The notes: generated by a model not told the origin, from the letters alone. Shown: positions 24,870 through 35,192, numbered from the stretch's first letter. The stretch is DNA of 64,000 nucleotides from Acidobacteriota bacterium (GCA_021780075.1 JAJXZL010000005.1:372001-436000), one strand, 5' to 3'. Numbers and translations: made by a program.

Positions 24870-27560
24870 GTGCCTGAACAAGCAAAGCCTCCTGTATTTC
24901 TGCTCGACGCCATGTCGTTCATCTTTCGCGCATACCACGCGATGCAGCGCAGCCGCCCCATGTCCACTCGGTCCGGGCTGCCCACAGCAGCGACCTATGT
25001 CTTCGTAAACATGATCAAGAAACTGCGCCAGGACTTTGCGCCGCGCTACTTTGCGGCCGTCTTCGATGTGAGCGGCGAGGTCTTTCGTGACGAGCGCGCA
25101 CGCTCCATCGGCACCATGCGCAAATGGAACGGGAAGACGCAGAGCTTTGAAGAGGTAAGCTACGAGGGCTACAAAGCCAATCGCGAAGCTATGCCCGAGG
25201 ACCTGCGCCGCCAGATTCCCTACATTCGCCGCGCGTTGGATGCTCTGCGTATCCCCATCCTGCAGGCCGAGGGCTTTGAGGCCGACGACGTGATTGGCAC
25301 ACTGGCTCGCGAGGCCGCCGAGCAAAATCACGAGGTCTTCATCGTCTCCGGCGACAAGGACATGATGCAGCTTGTCACGCCGCACATCAAAATCCTGAAC
25401 CCGCAAAAGGACAACCTGATCCTCGACCCCGCCAAAGTGGAGGAAACGCTCGGCGTGCCTCCGGAAAAAGTTGTGGATGTGATGGCGCTGCGCGGCGATT
25501 CCGTCGATAACATCCCCGGCGCGCCCGGCATTGGAGACAAAGGCAGCGTGGAGCTGATCCAGCAGTTCGGCAGCGTTGAGGCCGTGCTGGACAGCGCCGC
25601 CGAAGTCAAACGCAAGAGCTATCGCGAGTCGCTTGAACAGAATCGCGACATGGTGTTGCTGTCAAAGGAACTGGTCACCATTGACAGCCGCGTCCCGCTT
25701 GCTCTGGATCTGCATGCCATGGAGACGCAGACGCCGGACATCGAAGCCTGCCGAGAGCTCTTCACCGAACTGGAGTTTACATCGATGCTGCGCGACCTTG
25801 CGCCCGCCGCAGACGCGCCAAAGATTGACCTGATCGAGGAGCCGACGGAAGCACAGGCCGCCACGTTCTACAAGGCGGCGCGCGCACATGGCTTTGCGTT
25901 TGCACTCGATGTACATGCTCCCCAGCCACCAGAGGCCGAGGACGCAGCGCCACGGACGTTGTCACTGCTTGACGTTGCCGAGGCCGCAGAAAAGAAAGCC
26001 GGCTTCAGTATCGGAGTGTGCGCGGAGTCATCCATTGCGCTGCGCCTGCCGCTGACTCCCGCTCTGCGCGCGTTACTTGAAGATGCCGCCGTGCCAAAGC
26101 GAGTTCACGACTGGAAGCAGGCGCTGCATGTGCTGGACGACGCAGCAGGCGTCGCGCTGCGAGGTCCGGTTGATGACACCATGCTACTTTCCTATGCACT
26201 GAATCCAACTCACTCCACGCAGTCTTTGGCTGATGTGGCTGCGCGCCATGGGCAGGCTGCGCCCACCTCGCTTGCGGCCGCGGCAGAGGCTGTCAACGCG
26301 CTGGCTCCGCACTTGCTCCGTGAGGCGCAAAAAATTGGAGTCTCGCACGTATACTGCGAAATCGATCTACCACTCGCGCCGGTGCTTTATCGCATGGAGA
26401 AAGCCGGAGTACGCATCGACACAGCCGTTCTTGCTGCGTTGTCGACGCGCTTCGCATTGGAAATGGAGCGCGTGAGCGAACGCATCTTCGCACTGGCAGG
26501 ACGTCGCTTCAACATCAATTCCCCCAAGCAGCTCGGCGAAGTGCTGTTTACGCATATGGGCCTGCCTGCGCCGGCGAGCCGCGGCAAGGGAAAGGCCATC
26601 TCCACCGCGCAGGATGTACTGGAGCGGCTCGCAGAGAAGCATGAGGTTCCCGGCCTCGTGCTGGAATTCAGGCATCTCTCCAAGCTCAAGTCGAACTACA
26701 TTGATGCGCTGCCGCTGCTCGCCGATGCCGATTCGCGCGTTCATACTACGTTCCAGGCGGCAGCTACAGCAACCGGGAGACTCTCTTCCGTCAATCCAAA
26801 TTTGCAGAATATCCCTATACGCACCGAGCTGGGCCGGGAGATTCGCGCAGCCTTTACTGCTTCGCCGGGAACGCAATTACTTTCAGCCGATTACTCGCAG
26901 ATTGAGCTGCGCCTACTGGCGCACTTTAGCGGCGACCCTCTGCTGGTACATGCCTACATGAACAACGAAGACATTCATACGCTTACTGCCAGCGAAGTCT
27001 TCGACGTGCCGCCAGAAGCGATAGATAAGGAGACGCGCAACCGCGCGAAGGCAGTCAATTTCGGCATCGTCTACGGCATCTCTGCCTTCGGGCTCGCCGC
27101 ACAGCTTGGCATTCCGCAGGCCGAGGCGCGCGCTTACATCGAGCGCTATTTTGCGCGTTACCAGGGAGTCAAAGCGTTTATTGAGAAAACGCTGGAGGCA
27201 ACACGACGCGAGGGCTGTGTGCGCACGATGTTCGGGCGTATGCGCCCCATCCCCGACATGGAGAGCCGCAATCCCAATCAGCGCGGCTTTGCCGAGCGAA
27301 CGGCCATTAACACACCGCTGCAGGGCACCGCCGCCGATCTGATCAAGCTCGCCATGATCGAACTGGACCGAAAGATCAGCGAGCGCAAACTCAAGAGTCG
27401 CATGATTCTTCAAGTTCACGACGAGCTGCTGTTTGAAGTGCCGAACGAAGAGGCGCCTGAAGTCGAAGCCCTCGTTCGCGCAGAGATGGAAGGTGTAGTC
27501 AAGCTCAATGTGCCTCTTGTCGCCGACCTTGCCTTTGGCCCGAGCTGGCGCGATCTTTAG
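24870..27560 (+). CDS. polA: DNA polymerase I
   Basis: 896 residues from the GTG at 24870, which keeps the conserved FLLDAMSFIFRAYHA start of the 5'-3' exonuclease domain. The reading frame extends to 24429 but would overlap the GT87 gene. Polymerase motifs are intact: A (DYSQIELR), B (RNRAKAVNFGIVYG) and C (VHDELLFEV). In the middle 3'-5' exonuclease-like domain the catalytic DxE is LDVH and the later acidic positions are not seen, so proofreading is probably lost, as in several bacterial Pol I enzymes. It acts in Okazaki-fragment processing and repair. Confidence 0.97.
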   Translation: MPEQAKPPVFLLDAMSFIFRAYHAMQRSRPMSTRSGLPTAATYVFVNMIKKLRQDFAPRYFAAVFDVSGEVFRDERARSIGTMRKWNGKTQSFEEVSYEGYKANREAMPEDLRRQIPYIRRALDALRIPILQAEGFEADDVIGTLAREAAEQNHEVFIVSGDKDMMQLVTPHIKILNPQKDNLILDPAKVEETLGVPPEKVVDVMALRGDSVDNIPGAPGIGDKGSVELIQQFGSVEAVLDSAAEVKRKSYRESLEQNRDMVLLSKELVTIDSRVPLALDLHAMETQTPDIEACRELFTELEFTSMLRDLAPAADAPKIDLIEEPTEAQAATFYKAARAHGFAFALDVHAPQPPEAEDAAPRTLSLLDVAEAAEKKAGFSIGVCAESSIALRLPLTPALRALLEDAAVPKRVHDWKQALHVLDDAAGVALRGPVDDTMLLSYALNPTHSTQSLADVAARHGQAAPTSLAAAAEAVNALAPHLLREAQKIGVSHVYCEIDLPLAPVLYRMEKAGVRIDTAVLAALSTRFALEMERVSERIFALAGRRFNINSPKQLGEVLFTHMGLPAPASRGKGKAISTAQDVLERLAEKHEVPGLVLEFRHLSKLKSNYIDALPLLADADSRVHTTFQAAATATGRLSSVNPNLQNIPIRTELGREIRAAFTASPGTQLLSADYSQIELRLLAHFSGDPLLVHAYMNNEDIHTLTASEVFDVPPEAIDKETRNRAKAVNFGIVYGISAFGLAAQLGIPQAEARAYIERYFARYQGVKAFIEKTLEATRREGCVRTMFGRMRPIPDMESRNPNQRGFAERTAINTPLQGTAADLIKLAMIELDRKISERKLKSRMILQVHDELLFEVPNEEAPEVEALVRAEMEGVVKLNVPLVADLAFGPSWRDL

Positions 27561-27632
27561 CTGATCTTGCAGCAGCATTTGCAGTGGCCGTCAGCCCTCC
27601 AGCCACGTTCCATTGCCCTTTTGCCCGCTCAC

Positions 27633-28997
27633 CTACGCGCCAAGCTCATGCCGGATCGCCGCTGCAATGGCGTCGGCGTGACGTCGCATCGCCTCTTGGC
27701 TCTCGGCTTCAATCATTACGCGCGCCAGTGCTTCCGTGCCGCTGTAACGGATCACCACGCGGCCCGAATCCTTCAGTTCCTCTTCGGCAGCGCGGATGCT
27801 CGCAGCGACTGCGGGAATTGATTCCAGTGGTTTCTTCTCGCGCACCTTCACATTCACGATGACCTGAGGAAAGACCTTGAGGTCCGCAGTAAGTTCGTCA
27901 ACGCTCTTGCCGGAGCGCGCGATCAGGTCGAGGATAACAAGCGCGGTCAACAAACCGTCGCCCGTTGTGGCCAGATGCGGAAAGAGAATGTGGCCCGATT
28001 GCTCGCCGCCCAGTGCGGCATTGTGCTGCTGCATCTGCTCCAGCACGTAGCGGTCACCCACCGGCGCACGCAACATGCCGATTCCGGAGCGTTTGAGCGC
28101 CGCTTCAAGTCCCATGTTGGACATGGTCGTGGCAACCACAAGATTGCCGGTAAGCAGACCGCGTGCTTTTAGATCCCGCGCGGCCATCAGCAGAATGGCG
28201 TCGCCGTTAATGACGTTCTCGTGTGCTCCCGCCAGCATGCAGCGGTCGGCATCTCCGTCAAATGTCACGCCCAGGCCTGCTTCGCGAGCCTTGACCACCG
28301 CGGCGACATAATCGGGATGAAGAGCACCGCAGCCATCATTGATATTGTGTCCATTCGGTGCGATGTTGAGCAGAGTTACATCGCCACCCAGACGATTGAA
28401 GAGCTCCGGGGCAACGGCCGCAGCCGCGCCATTGGCGCAGTCGGCAACGATGTGCTGGCCTGCCAGGCTTAATCCTGGCACGCAATCAATCAGCATCTGG
28501 ATGTAGTCAGCTTGCAGCGCAGCGTTATCCGCAACCGGCGCAAGAGTCGCCGGATCGGGTGCGACTGCTGAGGCCGCGTGATGCAGAATTTCGTTTTCGA
28601 TTGCCAGTTCCACTGCGTCCGGCAGTTTGAATCCATCGCCGCCAAAAAGTTTGATGCCGTTGTCGCGCCAGGGATTATGCGAGGCGCTGATGACCACACC
28701 AGCGTGAAATCCATGCGTGCGCGCCAGAAAGGCAACAGCCGGCGTAGGCACAACGCCTGCGCTCTCGATACGCGATCCGGCCTGGCGCAAACCCTCAGCC
28801 AATGTGGCCGTAATCCAGACGCTCGACTCGCGCGTGTCGCGGCCGAGAATGACCCTGGGTTCGGCAACGGTTTTGCGCAGCGAGTGCCCCAGCGCAAGTC
28901 CTGTGGCAAATACTGTGGCTGCGTCCAGGGGCGCTTCACCTGCAATACCGCGAATGCCGTCGGTGCCGAAAAGTTTGCGTGCGTTCACTGTGCTCAT
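27633..28997 (-). CDS. glmM: Phosphoglucosamine mutase
   Basis: 454 residues from ATG 28997. It converts glucosamine-6-phosphate to glucosamine-1-phosphate for peptidoglycan and LPS precursor synthesis. KLFGTDGIRG at the N-terminus, the active-site phosphoserine loop VISASHNP, the metal loop FDGDADR and the C-terminal VIRYSGTEALARVMIE phosphate-binding loop are all present. The start lies 4 bases after the xseA stop, so it is co-transcribed. A 35-codon extension upstream in frame would overlap xseA and is rejected. Confidence 0.97.
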   Translation of the reverse strand: MSTVNARKLFGTDGIRGIAGEAPLDAATVFATGLALGHSLRKTVAEPRVILGRDTRESSVWITATLAEGLRQAGSRIESAGVVPTPAVAFLARTHGFHAGVVISASHNPWRDNGIKLFGGDGFKLPDAVELAIENEILHHAASAVAPDPATLAPVADNAALQADYIQMLIDCVPGLSLAGQHIVADCANGAAAAVAPELFNRLGGDVTLLNIAPNGHNINDGCGALHPDYVAAVVKAREAGLGVTFDGDADRCMLAGAHENVINGDAILLMAARDLKARGLLTGNLVVATTMSNMGLEAALKRSGIGMLRAPVGDRYVLEQMQQHNAALGGEQSGHILFPHLATTGDGLLTALVILDLIARSGKSVDELTADLKVFPQVIVNVKVREKKPLESIPAVAASIRAAEEELKDSGRVVIRYSGTEALARVMIEAESQEAMRRHADAIAAAIRHELGA

Positions 28998-29001
28998 CCC
29001 C

Positions 29002-30417
29002 TCACTTCTTCCTTTTGTGTGGCTTGCTAGGGTTTTTCGTTTCCACGCGGCTGGTAAAGACACCATCGCTGATGCGCGTTGTGACGCAGTCGCCCGGCGC
29101 AATCTGCGCCGTGGAGCGGATCAGCGCGCCATCTGCGCTTTGCACCAATGCGTATCCGCGATCAAGAACTGCAAGCGGCGACAATGAATGTAAACGCGCA
29201 TCCAGTGCACCCACACGAACCGTGGCTGCGCTCAGCGTGCGCTCCAGCGCACGGTCTAGGCGCGTACGGCCAGCGGCAATGCGTTCGCGGGTAAGGCTCA
29301 GTCGCTCACGCGGATCGTGCCTCAGCACGGCAGCGCTAAGCACCTCTGCATCGCGCATCCGCTCGCGCAGTTGGCTGTTCAAGGCCGCTTCAATGCGGAA
29401 GCCAAAGTCATCCAGCCGCTGTCCCAGCCGTTGCAACAGCGAGGTCAAGCGCCACTCTGCGCGATGCACAGAGTGCTGCTCAAACTGCTGGCGCGCCTGC
29501 AACAGTTGGAATCGAGCTGCGCGTTCCAGCCGGTTTGTGCAGTTCTCCACGCGCTCTGCAACCGTGTGCTGCGCTTCGGTAATCAATTCCGCCGCAGCAG
29601 AGGGCGTAGGCGCGCGCAGATCGGCCACAAAATCGGCAATCGTAAAATCCGTCTCGTGTCCGATGGCTGAAACCACTGGCAGCCTTGACGCGGCAATGGC
29701 TCGCGCCACGCGTTCGCTGTTGAAGGCAGCCAGGTCTTCGAGCGATCCGCCGCCGCGGGCCAGCACAATTACATCCACCATGCCCGAGGCATTTAGTTCC
29801 GCCACAGCAAATTCAATCTCTGCCGCAGCTGAATCGCCCTGCACGGAGACGGGAAAGAGCAGCACGTTGAGGCCGGAGTGGCGGCGATTGACAATATTCA
29901 GAAAGTCGCGGATGACCGCGCCGGTCGGCGAAGTGACGATGCCCACGCTGCGCGGAAAGGCAGGTAAAGACTGCTTGCGGCCTGCCTCAAAAAGACCCTC
30001 GGCCCTGAGCCGCTGTTTCAATTGTTCAAAAGCAAGCTGCAGAGAGCCGGCGCCGACAGGCTCCATGGTTTCAGCCACCAGTTGCAGTTGGCCACGCTGC
30101 GAGTAAACGCTGACGCGCCCGCGCACCAGCACATGCAGCCCGTCCTCGGGGCGGAAGCGAAGCAGCAAAGCCTGTCGGCGAAAAAGCACAACAGGCAATT
30201 GCGCCTCGGCATCCTTGAGCGTGAAGTAAATATGGCCCGACGGCGCAGGACGCAGGTTGGAGATCTCGCCTTCAACCCACACATCCGCATAGCCTGCTTC
30301 GACCTGTTCACGAATCTGCTCGACAAGATCGCGTACCGGCCAGATGCGGCGCACGGACTGCTGCTCCTCAAAAGCGAGGTCGAGTTGGCGCGCAGATGTA
30401 TCCCGAGGGGTCATCAA
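29002..30417 (-). CDS. xseA: Exodeoxyribonuclease VII large subunit
   Basis: 471 residues. N-terminal OB-fold (about 25-125; VWVEGEISNLRPAPSGHIYFTLKD), then the catalytic domain with PRSVGIVTSPTGAVIRDFLNI and VLARGGGSLEDL, a long coiled-coil region (about 300-400) and a short C-terminal RGYALV segment. It forms ExoVII with XseB, whose gene is not visible here. It sits between the Hpt gene and glmM in a minus-strand run. Two adjacent Met codons begin the frame. Confidence 0.96.
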   Translation of the reverse strand: MMTPRDTSARQLDLAFEEQQSVRRIWPVRDLVEQIREQVEAGYADVWVEGEISNLRPAPSGHIYFTLKDAEAQLPVVLFRRQALLLRFRPEDGLHVLVRGRVSVYSQRGQLQLVAETMEPVGAGSLQLAFEQLKQRLRAEGLFEAGRKQSLPAFPRSVGIVTSPTGAVIRDFLNIVNRRHSGLNVLLFPVSVQGDSAAAEIEFAVAELNASGMVDVIVLARGGGSLEDLAAFNSERVARAIAASRLPVVSAIGHETDFTIADFVADLRAPTPSAAAELITEAQHTVAERVENCTNRLERAARFQLLQARQQFEQHSVHRAEWRLTSLLQRLGQRLDDFGFRIEAALNSQLRERMRDAEVLSAAVLRHDPRERLSLTRERIAAGRTRLDRALERTLSAATVRVGALDARLHSLSPLAVLDRGYALVQSADGALIRSTAQIAPGDCVTTRISDGVFTSRVETKNPSKPHKRKK

Positions 30418-30449
30418 GGATGAGTGTAATTGTTGAGGGGCCGCAGAAT

Positions 30450-30782
30450 TTATTTTCTGACCGCGAGCATTGCCCGGAGCTGCGATGCAATCTCGAAGAG
30501 CCGCGCGGCCGCAGCGGAGTCTTTATGGTAATCGCCGGAGTAGGCAATCTCCGTTTCGCGGGCCAGACTGGTGCCTTCATCCAGACCAAAGGTGCCCAGC
30601 ACTCCTGCCAGCTTGTGCGCAACCGCGCTTGCGTGCTCACGCTGCGTGGGGACCAGCGTTCCCTGGGCAAGAGCCGCGGCAGCAGACTCGAGCGTGGACA
30701 CCCGCTCTTCCAATTGCGGCCGGAATTGCACCCACAGGCGGTCCATCGCTTCGGCCAGAGAGGGTTGTCCGGAAGGTTCCAT
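30450..30782 (-). CDS. Hpt-domain phosphotransfer protein
   Basis: 110 residues, one histidine phosphotransfer domain. The phosphorylatable residue should be His56 in AVAHKLAGVLGTFG, matching the HxLKG-type motif. It lies 11 bases after the response regulator and shares its direction with the hybrid kinase further upstream. A relay kinase-REC-Hpt-regulator is the natural reading, though the final target is not known. Confidence 0.85.
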   Translation of the reverse strand: MEPSGQPSLAEAMDRLWVQFRPQLEERVSTLESAAAALAQGTLVPTQREHASAVAHKLAGVLGTFGLDEGTSLARETEIAYSGDYHKDSAAAARLFEIASQLRAMLAVRK

Positions 30783-30793
30783 GAGCGTTCCTC

Positions 30794-31168
30794 TCAGTTC
30801 CAGCCCAGCGCGCCGGCAATCTGTGTAGAGAGCGTGAGTGGATCAAAGGGCTTGACGAGGACGGCCTCCACGCCGAGATCAGCAAACTGACGCCGGTCTG
30901 TAGCCTGCACCTTGGCCGTGAGAAATAACACCGGAATGTTCGCCGTATCCGGGTTGCTGCGTAGCGCGCGGAACGTCGTGGGACCGTCCATGCCCGGCAT
31001 CATCACGTCCAGCAGAATCGCCTCGGGCCGATAGGATGCCGCGCGCGCAATGCCCTGCGCACCGGAGTTGGCAACAATCACTTCCCAGCCGGCCACAGTT
31101 TCAAGACTCATTGCGGCCACCTCGCGGATATCGTCTTCGTCGTCGATGATGAGGATACGGTGCGACAT
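30794..31168 (-). CDS. Single-domain response regulator
   Basis: 124 residues from the ATG at 31168. A complete receiver with the acidic pair DDED at 9-12, the acceptor Asp54 in LLDVMMPGMDG, the Thr in FLTAK and the Lys in LVKPFD. There is no output domain, so it works by protein contact or as a phosphate shuttle. It is encoded between the hybrid kinase and the Hpt protein. Confidence 0.93.
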   Translation of the reverse strand: MSHRILIIDDEDDIREVAAMSLETVAGWEVIVANSGAQGIARAASYRPEAILLDVMMPGMDGPTTFRALRSNPDTANIPVLFLTAKVQATDRRQFADLGVEAVLVKPFDPLTLSTQIAGALGWN

Positions 31169-31305
31169 ACCTGAAACTCCATTACTTCCACGGAACTGAG
31201 GAAGCATTTCTCCAGGCCGGAGGCGATTTGCCGGACCTTGATCGTTACTATTGCAAACACCTTTGCAGCGGCCCGTACGCCATAATTGGCTTCACTGCAC
31301 CGGCG

Positions 31306-34300
31306 TCAGGAATTCCGCGCGCCTGTTACATCCGTAAGAGCACCTTCCATGCGACGTGAATTGCTTAACATCGTCAAAATAAGCGTTTCAAGCTGATGCG
31401 GCTGCACACGCGCCTTGGTCAGAAGCCGCGTGGGTTCCATGACAAACTGCTTCCGGTCGGCAGGTGTGAGCTCGGGGCCAGAGTAAACCGCAAGGGGCAG
31501 CCGCGCCAGAATTTCCTCATCGCGCAGCCAGTTCGCCAGGTTGAAGGCGTCGCCGTCGGCGAGCCGGATGTTGAGCACCAGAAGGTGCGGCTGGAATGAG
31601 AGACACTCGTCCATCGCCTCCTGTCGTGTCCGCACCACCTTCACGGTGGTGCTGTCGCACGCAAAGACATCGCCAATCAGGCGCGCCAGTTCAGCGTCAT
31701 CCTCTACGGCGAGAATGCGCGCAGCTTCTCCTGGACCGGCCAGCGCGCGGGCCATCTCGCCCATCAGCGTCACCTGTTTCATCTGCAGGGCCGCAGCATC
31801 CAGGGGCAACTCCACCTGGCTCTGTTGGGTATCCAGGCTCAGCAGAACCACCGGAGTATGCGCTTCAGGGCTGTTTCTCCGCAGTTGGGGCAAAATCTCC
31901 CAGCCATTCATGCCGTCCGCAGTGGTGTCCAGAATGATTGCTTCGACCCCGTCGTGCGCCGCTACCAGAGTCTGCTCGACCGTGTCAGTCTCCAGAATGC
32001 GATAGCCGTAATCGGCCAGTTGCGCGCCAACCAAGGGCCGTGTGGCACCGTTGGCGCTGGCCAGCAGCACCACGCCCTGGCCTGTCGTATGCGGGTTGAT
32101 GCTCTTGCGCTTGGCCGCGGCGGCCGGGTGATAGGGCAGGAAGACCCTGAACGTTGAGCCGCGCATCGGGTTACGCTCTGCCCAGATGCGCCCGTTGTGT
32201 TGCATCACGATCGCGCGACAAATGGCCAGACCCAGCCCGCTGCCACCCTTCTGCCGCGAATCCGAAGCATCCACTTGCTGGAAGCGCCCAAACACAGCCT
32301 CCAGTTTGTCGACCGGAATGCCGCGGCCCTGGTCGATGACTGACAGCGTGACACCGCTCGATCCGGGTCTAAGCATCACTGAGATTGCAGAGTTGCGCGG
32401 CGAAAACTTGATCGCGTTTGACAGCAGGTTTGTAAGCACCTGAAGCAGCCGGTCGGCATCCGCCGTGATCTCAACCTGCGTCTTGTCGTGAATCAGCAGC
32501 ACTCCCGCGTCTTCCGCAACCAGCTGCATGCCGTCCATGGCCTGCCGCACAAGGTCAGCCATCTGCACAGATCGAAAAACGAGTGGCTCGCGGCCGCCCT
32601 GGGCGCGCTCCAGATCGAGAATGTCGTTGATCAGCCTCACCAGCCGGTCGGAGTTGGTGAGGGCGATGCGAAGCAGGTTCGACGCCTTGTCGCTGATGCT
32701 GCCCAGGATGCCGGACGACAGCAGACCCAGCGCGCCACGAATGGAGGTGAGCGGCGTACGCAGCTCATGGCTCACCGTCGAAACAAACTCGTCCTTGAGG
32801 CGATCCAGCGTATAGCGCTGGCTGATATCGCGAAAGCTCAGCACCGAGCCTGAAAAACGCCCCTGGTCGATCATCGGATTGAGAAAATATTCGGCGGGAA
32901 AATCTGATCCGTTGGCGCGATAGATCGTGTCCTCGCCGGTCGAGGGAACGCGCTGTGACGCGGCGCGTTTCAGTGTGCAATCTGCGCTGCACTTCTTGGT
33001 CTGCGGAGCCCCACCGTGCATGATGTCATGCACTGTCTTGCCAATCAGGCTCGCTGCTGGCGCGCCGAGCAGCCGGGATGCGGCTGGATTGGCAAAACGC
33101 ACCAACCCGTTGCGGTCCACGCCGCAGATACCGTCAGCCACCGAATGCAACAGAATTTTTTGCTGCCGGCTCAGCTCATCCGCGCGTTCCCGTTCGCGAG
33201 CCCGCGCCAGCATCTGGCCCAGGGAGGCCGCCACGGTCTCCATGGCCGCCTTCATCTCGTTGTCCTCGCGCAGCTTGAAGTGGCAATAGAACTCCAGCAC
33301 CGCCAGCACCGAGTTGCCCACCTGCACCGGAGCCGCCCAGCCGGAAACCATCTTGTGCCGCACGGCCGCTTTCACCCGGGGATGATTCCGTTCCGCCGCG
33401 AGGTCCGTAACCCACACAAGCTGGCCTTCCTCCAAGGCTTGCCCAGGCAACGCTTCGCCGGCATCGAGCGTCACGCCCATGCTTTCCTGGATAAACGACT
33501 CAATCTCCGAACCCGGCAGTCCCCACGCCGTGCTGTACTCCAGCCGCTTCCCCTCGGGATTGACGTCCCATTTGACGGCCATATCCCAACCCTGCGAAAC
33601 GCACAGCGCCTCCAGAACGCGCATGGCAGCCATATCGGCCGACACATTTTCGCCCACGATCTGGGTCATCAGAAGCTGCAGCGCAAGCCGATGTTCACGC
33701 TGCTTCTGCTGCGTCACGTCGCGCACCAGACATTGCACGGCCAGGGTCTTCCCTGCCCTGCGCCGTTGGTGCAGGCTCAATTCCAGTTCCTGCAGGTGGC
33801 CGTCCGCGGTCTCATTGCGCATCGAGGCCCGGTCAATCGATTCGCCATCCAGCACCCTGTTTAACAGGGCGGCGGCCTCCGCGCGGCTACCCGGACCGAA
33901 CGCCTCATCAAAGAATTCATGCTCCACTGGCTGCTCGCCCTGACCATGCTGGAAGCATTGCTTCCACGCAGGATTCACGTACATGAACCTGCCTGTCAGG
34001 TCCAGCGTGGCAATCATCTCGCTCGAGTTCTCAAACACGTCGCGGTAGCGGTCTCGCGCATCGAGCTTCAATAGTTCCTTCCGCACGGTTGCGCTCTGAT
34101 CCTCAGCCACCACCACAAGCCCGGTCGGCTCGCCGAAGCTGTTACGCAACGCAGAGATATGCAACCGCACGGGCAGCAGCGCTCCATCCTTGCGCTGCAA
34201 CTGCGTTTCAATCGCGGGAATCTGGCTCGGCGGCAGCGCGCGCACGACCTCATGATAGGCATCGAGACTGCCGGATGAGGTCTGCTCCTCAACCTTTTCA

Positions 34301-34749
34301 ATACCGCACAGCTTCTGCAGTTCCGCAGCCAGACGCTCCAGTTCGCCCGGCGCAAGCAGGTCTGTGGTGCTCGACTGATTCACGAGTTCAGCCGCATAGT
34401 AGCCAAGCAGCTTTTCGGCTGCGGGATTCACATAAGCCAGGCGGCCTTCCATGTCGAGGGACACAATGACCGAGCCCGCGGAATCCAGCAGATCCCGCAG
34501 CGGATCGCCTTGATAGCGCGCTGCAGCTTCTCGCTCCGCCGCGTCGTCGGCCAGCAAACGCATGGCGACGGCCGCTGTGAGCCCCATTGCGGTCATCAGC
34601 AGCAGCCAGTCAAAGCGCGGACCGGCTTCCAGGCGCGCTGTGATGCCACCGGCCGCCATCGCCAGCGCAAGCACAGCCATCGCAGACCACGTGGAGGGAG
34701 ACGTGCGACGCGCCGCTTGCTTCAGTTGTCGGGCTCCGCTCGTCTCCAT
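31306..34749 (-). CDS. Hybrid sensor histidine kinase with PAS, GAF and two receivers
   Basis: 1147 residues. Two N-terminal membrane helices (about 19-66), two PAS domains (about 80-340), a GAF domain (about 355-500), a third PAS (about 520-640) and HisKA with His661 in VSHELRTPLTSIR. The HATPase domain (about 755-870) follows with DQGRGIP and GGSGLGLAI. Two receiver-like domains end the protein. The first keeps an Asp (IILDTTADGMNGWE). In the second the acceptor is Asn (LVLNIRLADG), so it cannot be phosphorylated normally. With the regulator and Hpt protein downstream it forms a local phosphorelay set. The signal is unknown; GAF and PAS suggest a small ligand or redox state. Confidence 0.93.
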   Translation of the reverse strand: METSGARQLKQAARRTSPSTWSAMAVLALAMAAGGITARLEAGPRFDWLLLMTAMGLTAAVAMRLLADDAAEREAAARYQGDPLRDLLDSAGSVIVSLDMEGRLAYVNPAAEKLLGYYAAELVNQSSTTDLLAPGELERLAAELQKLCGIEKVEEQTSSGSLDAYHEVVRALPPSQIPAIETQLQRKDGALLPVRLHISALRNSFGEPTGLVVVAEDQSATVRKELLKLDARDRYRDVFENSSEMIATLDLTGRFMYVNPAWKQCFQHGQGEQPVEHEFFDEAFGPGSRAEAAALLNRVLDGESIDRASMRNETADGHLQELELSLHQRRRAGKTLAVQCLVRDVTQQKQREHRLALQLLMTQIVGENVSADMAAMRVLEALCVSQGWDMAVKWDVNPEGKRLEYSTAWGLPGSEIESFIQESMGVTLDAGEALPGQALEEGQLVWVTDLAAERNHPRVKAAVRHKMVSGWAAPVQVGNSVLAVLEFYCHFKLREDNEMKAAMETVAASLGQMLARARERERADELSRQQKILLHSVADGICGVDRNGLVRFANPAASRLLGAPAASLIGKTVHDIMHGGAPQTKKCSADCTLKRAASQRVPSTGEDTIYRANGSDFPAEYFLNPMIDQGRFSGSVLSFRDISQRYTLDRLKDEFVSTVSHELRTPLTSIRGALGLLSSGILGSISDKASNLLRIALTNSDRLVRLINDILDLERAQGGREPLVFRSVQMADLVRQAMDGMQLVAEDAGVLLIHDKTQVEITADADRLLQVLTNLLSNAIKFSPRNSAISVMLRPGSSGVTLSVIDQGRGIPVDKLEAVFGRFQQVDASDSRQKGGSGLGLAICRAIVMQHNGRIWAERNPMRGSTFRVFLPYHPAAAAKRKSINPHTTGQGVVLLASANGATRPLVGAQLADYGYRILETDTVEQTLVAAHDGVEAIILDTTADGMNGWEILPQLRRNSPEAHTPVVLLSLDTQQSQVELPLDAAALQMKQVTLMGEMARALAGPGEAARILAVEDDAELARLIGDVFACDSTTVKVVRTRQEAMDECLSFQPHLLVLNIRLADGDAFNLANWLRDEEILARLPLAVYSGPELTPADRKQFVMEPTRLLTKARVQPHQLETLILTMLSNSRRMEGALTDVTGARNS

Positions 34750-35192
34750 TTCTTTCGCCGTTCCCCCGCACTCGTAATTACCGCGCCCGTCTTCTCCATC
34801 CCCTGCTCTGCGGCGCCGCGTCCTTGCTGCTCCAAATCAGCTGCACATCGAACTTCCAGCACTCGACTAAAATGTCGCGTTACAGAAAAGAAGCAGGAAC
34901 CCTGCTTCGTTGCCAGAGTTGTATCCTGCGAGAATACATCCACCCGGGTACGTCTGGCTTCGCTTTTTTGCAAAGGATCCCGCAGTCAGCACATTGAGCA
35001 GTACTGTGCTCTGCACTGCTTATCCTGCCATACCCAAAGCCATTTTTAACCGGGAAATGGCGATATGGAACCCTGAATGGCACGACGGCAGCCTCCCGGC
35101 TCCGGCACGACTCAAACCCCATGCTTCTTGTTGCGCAGTCCTGCGCATTCATGGCCGCCAGGTTCCAGCCCGCGCAACCGTATACTGGCTCC
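34750..35192. other. Divergent intergenic region
   Basis: About 440 bases between the hybrid kinase and the nuclease gene. It has a perfect 8-bp hairpin at 34890-34908 (GAAGCAGG-AAC-CCTGCTTC) without a T-run, possibly a regulatory palindrome. ORFs across it are shadows of the nuclease gene. Promoters for both neighbours must lie here but none could be assigned. Confidence 0.4.
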
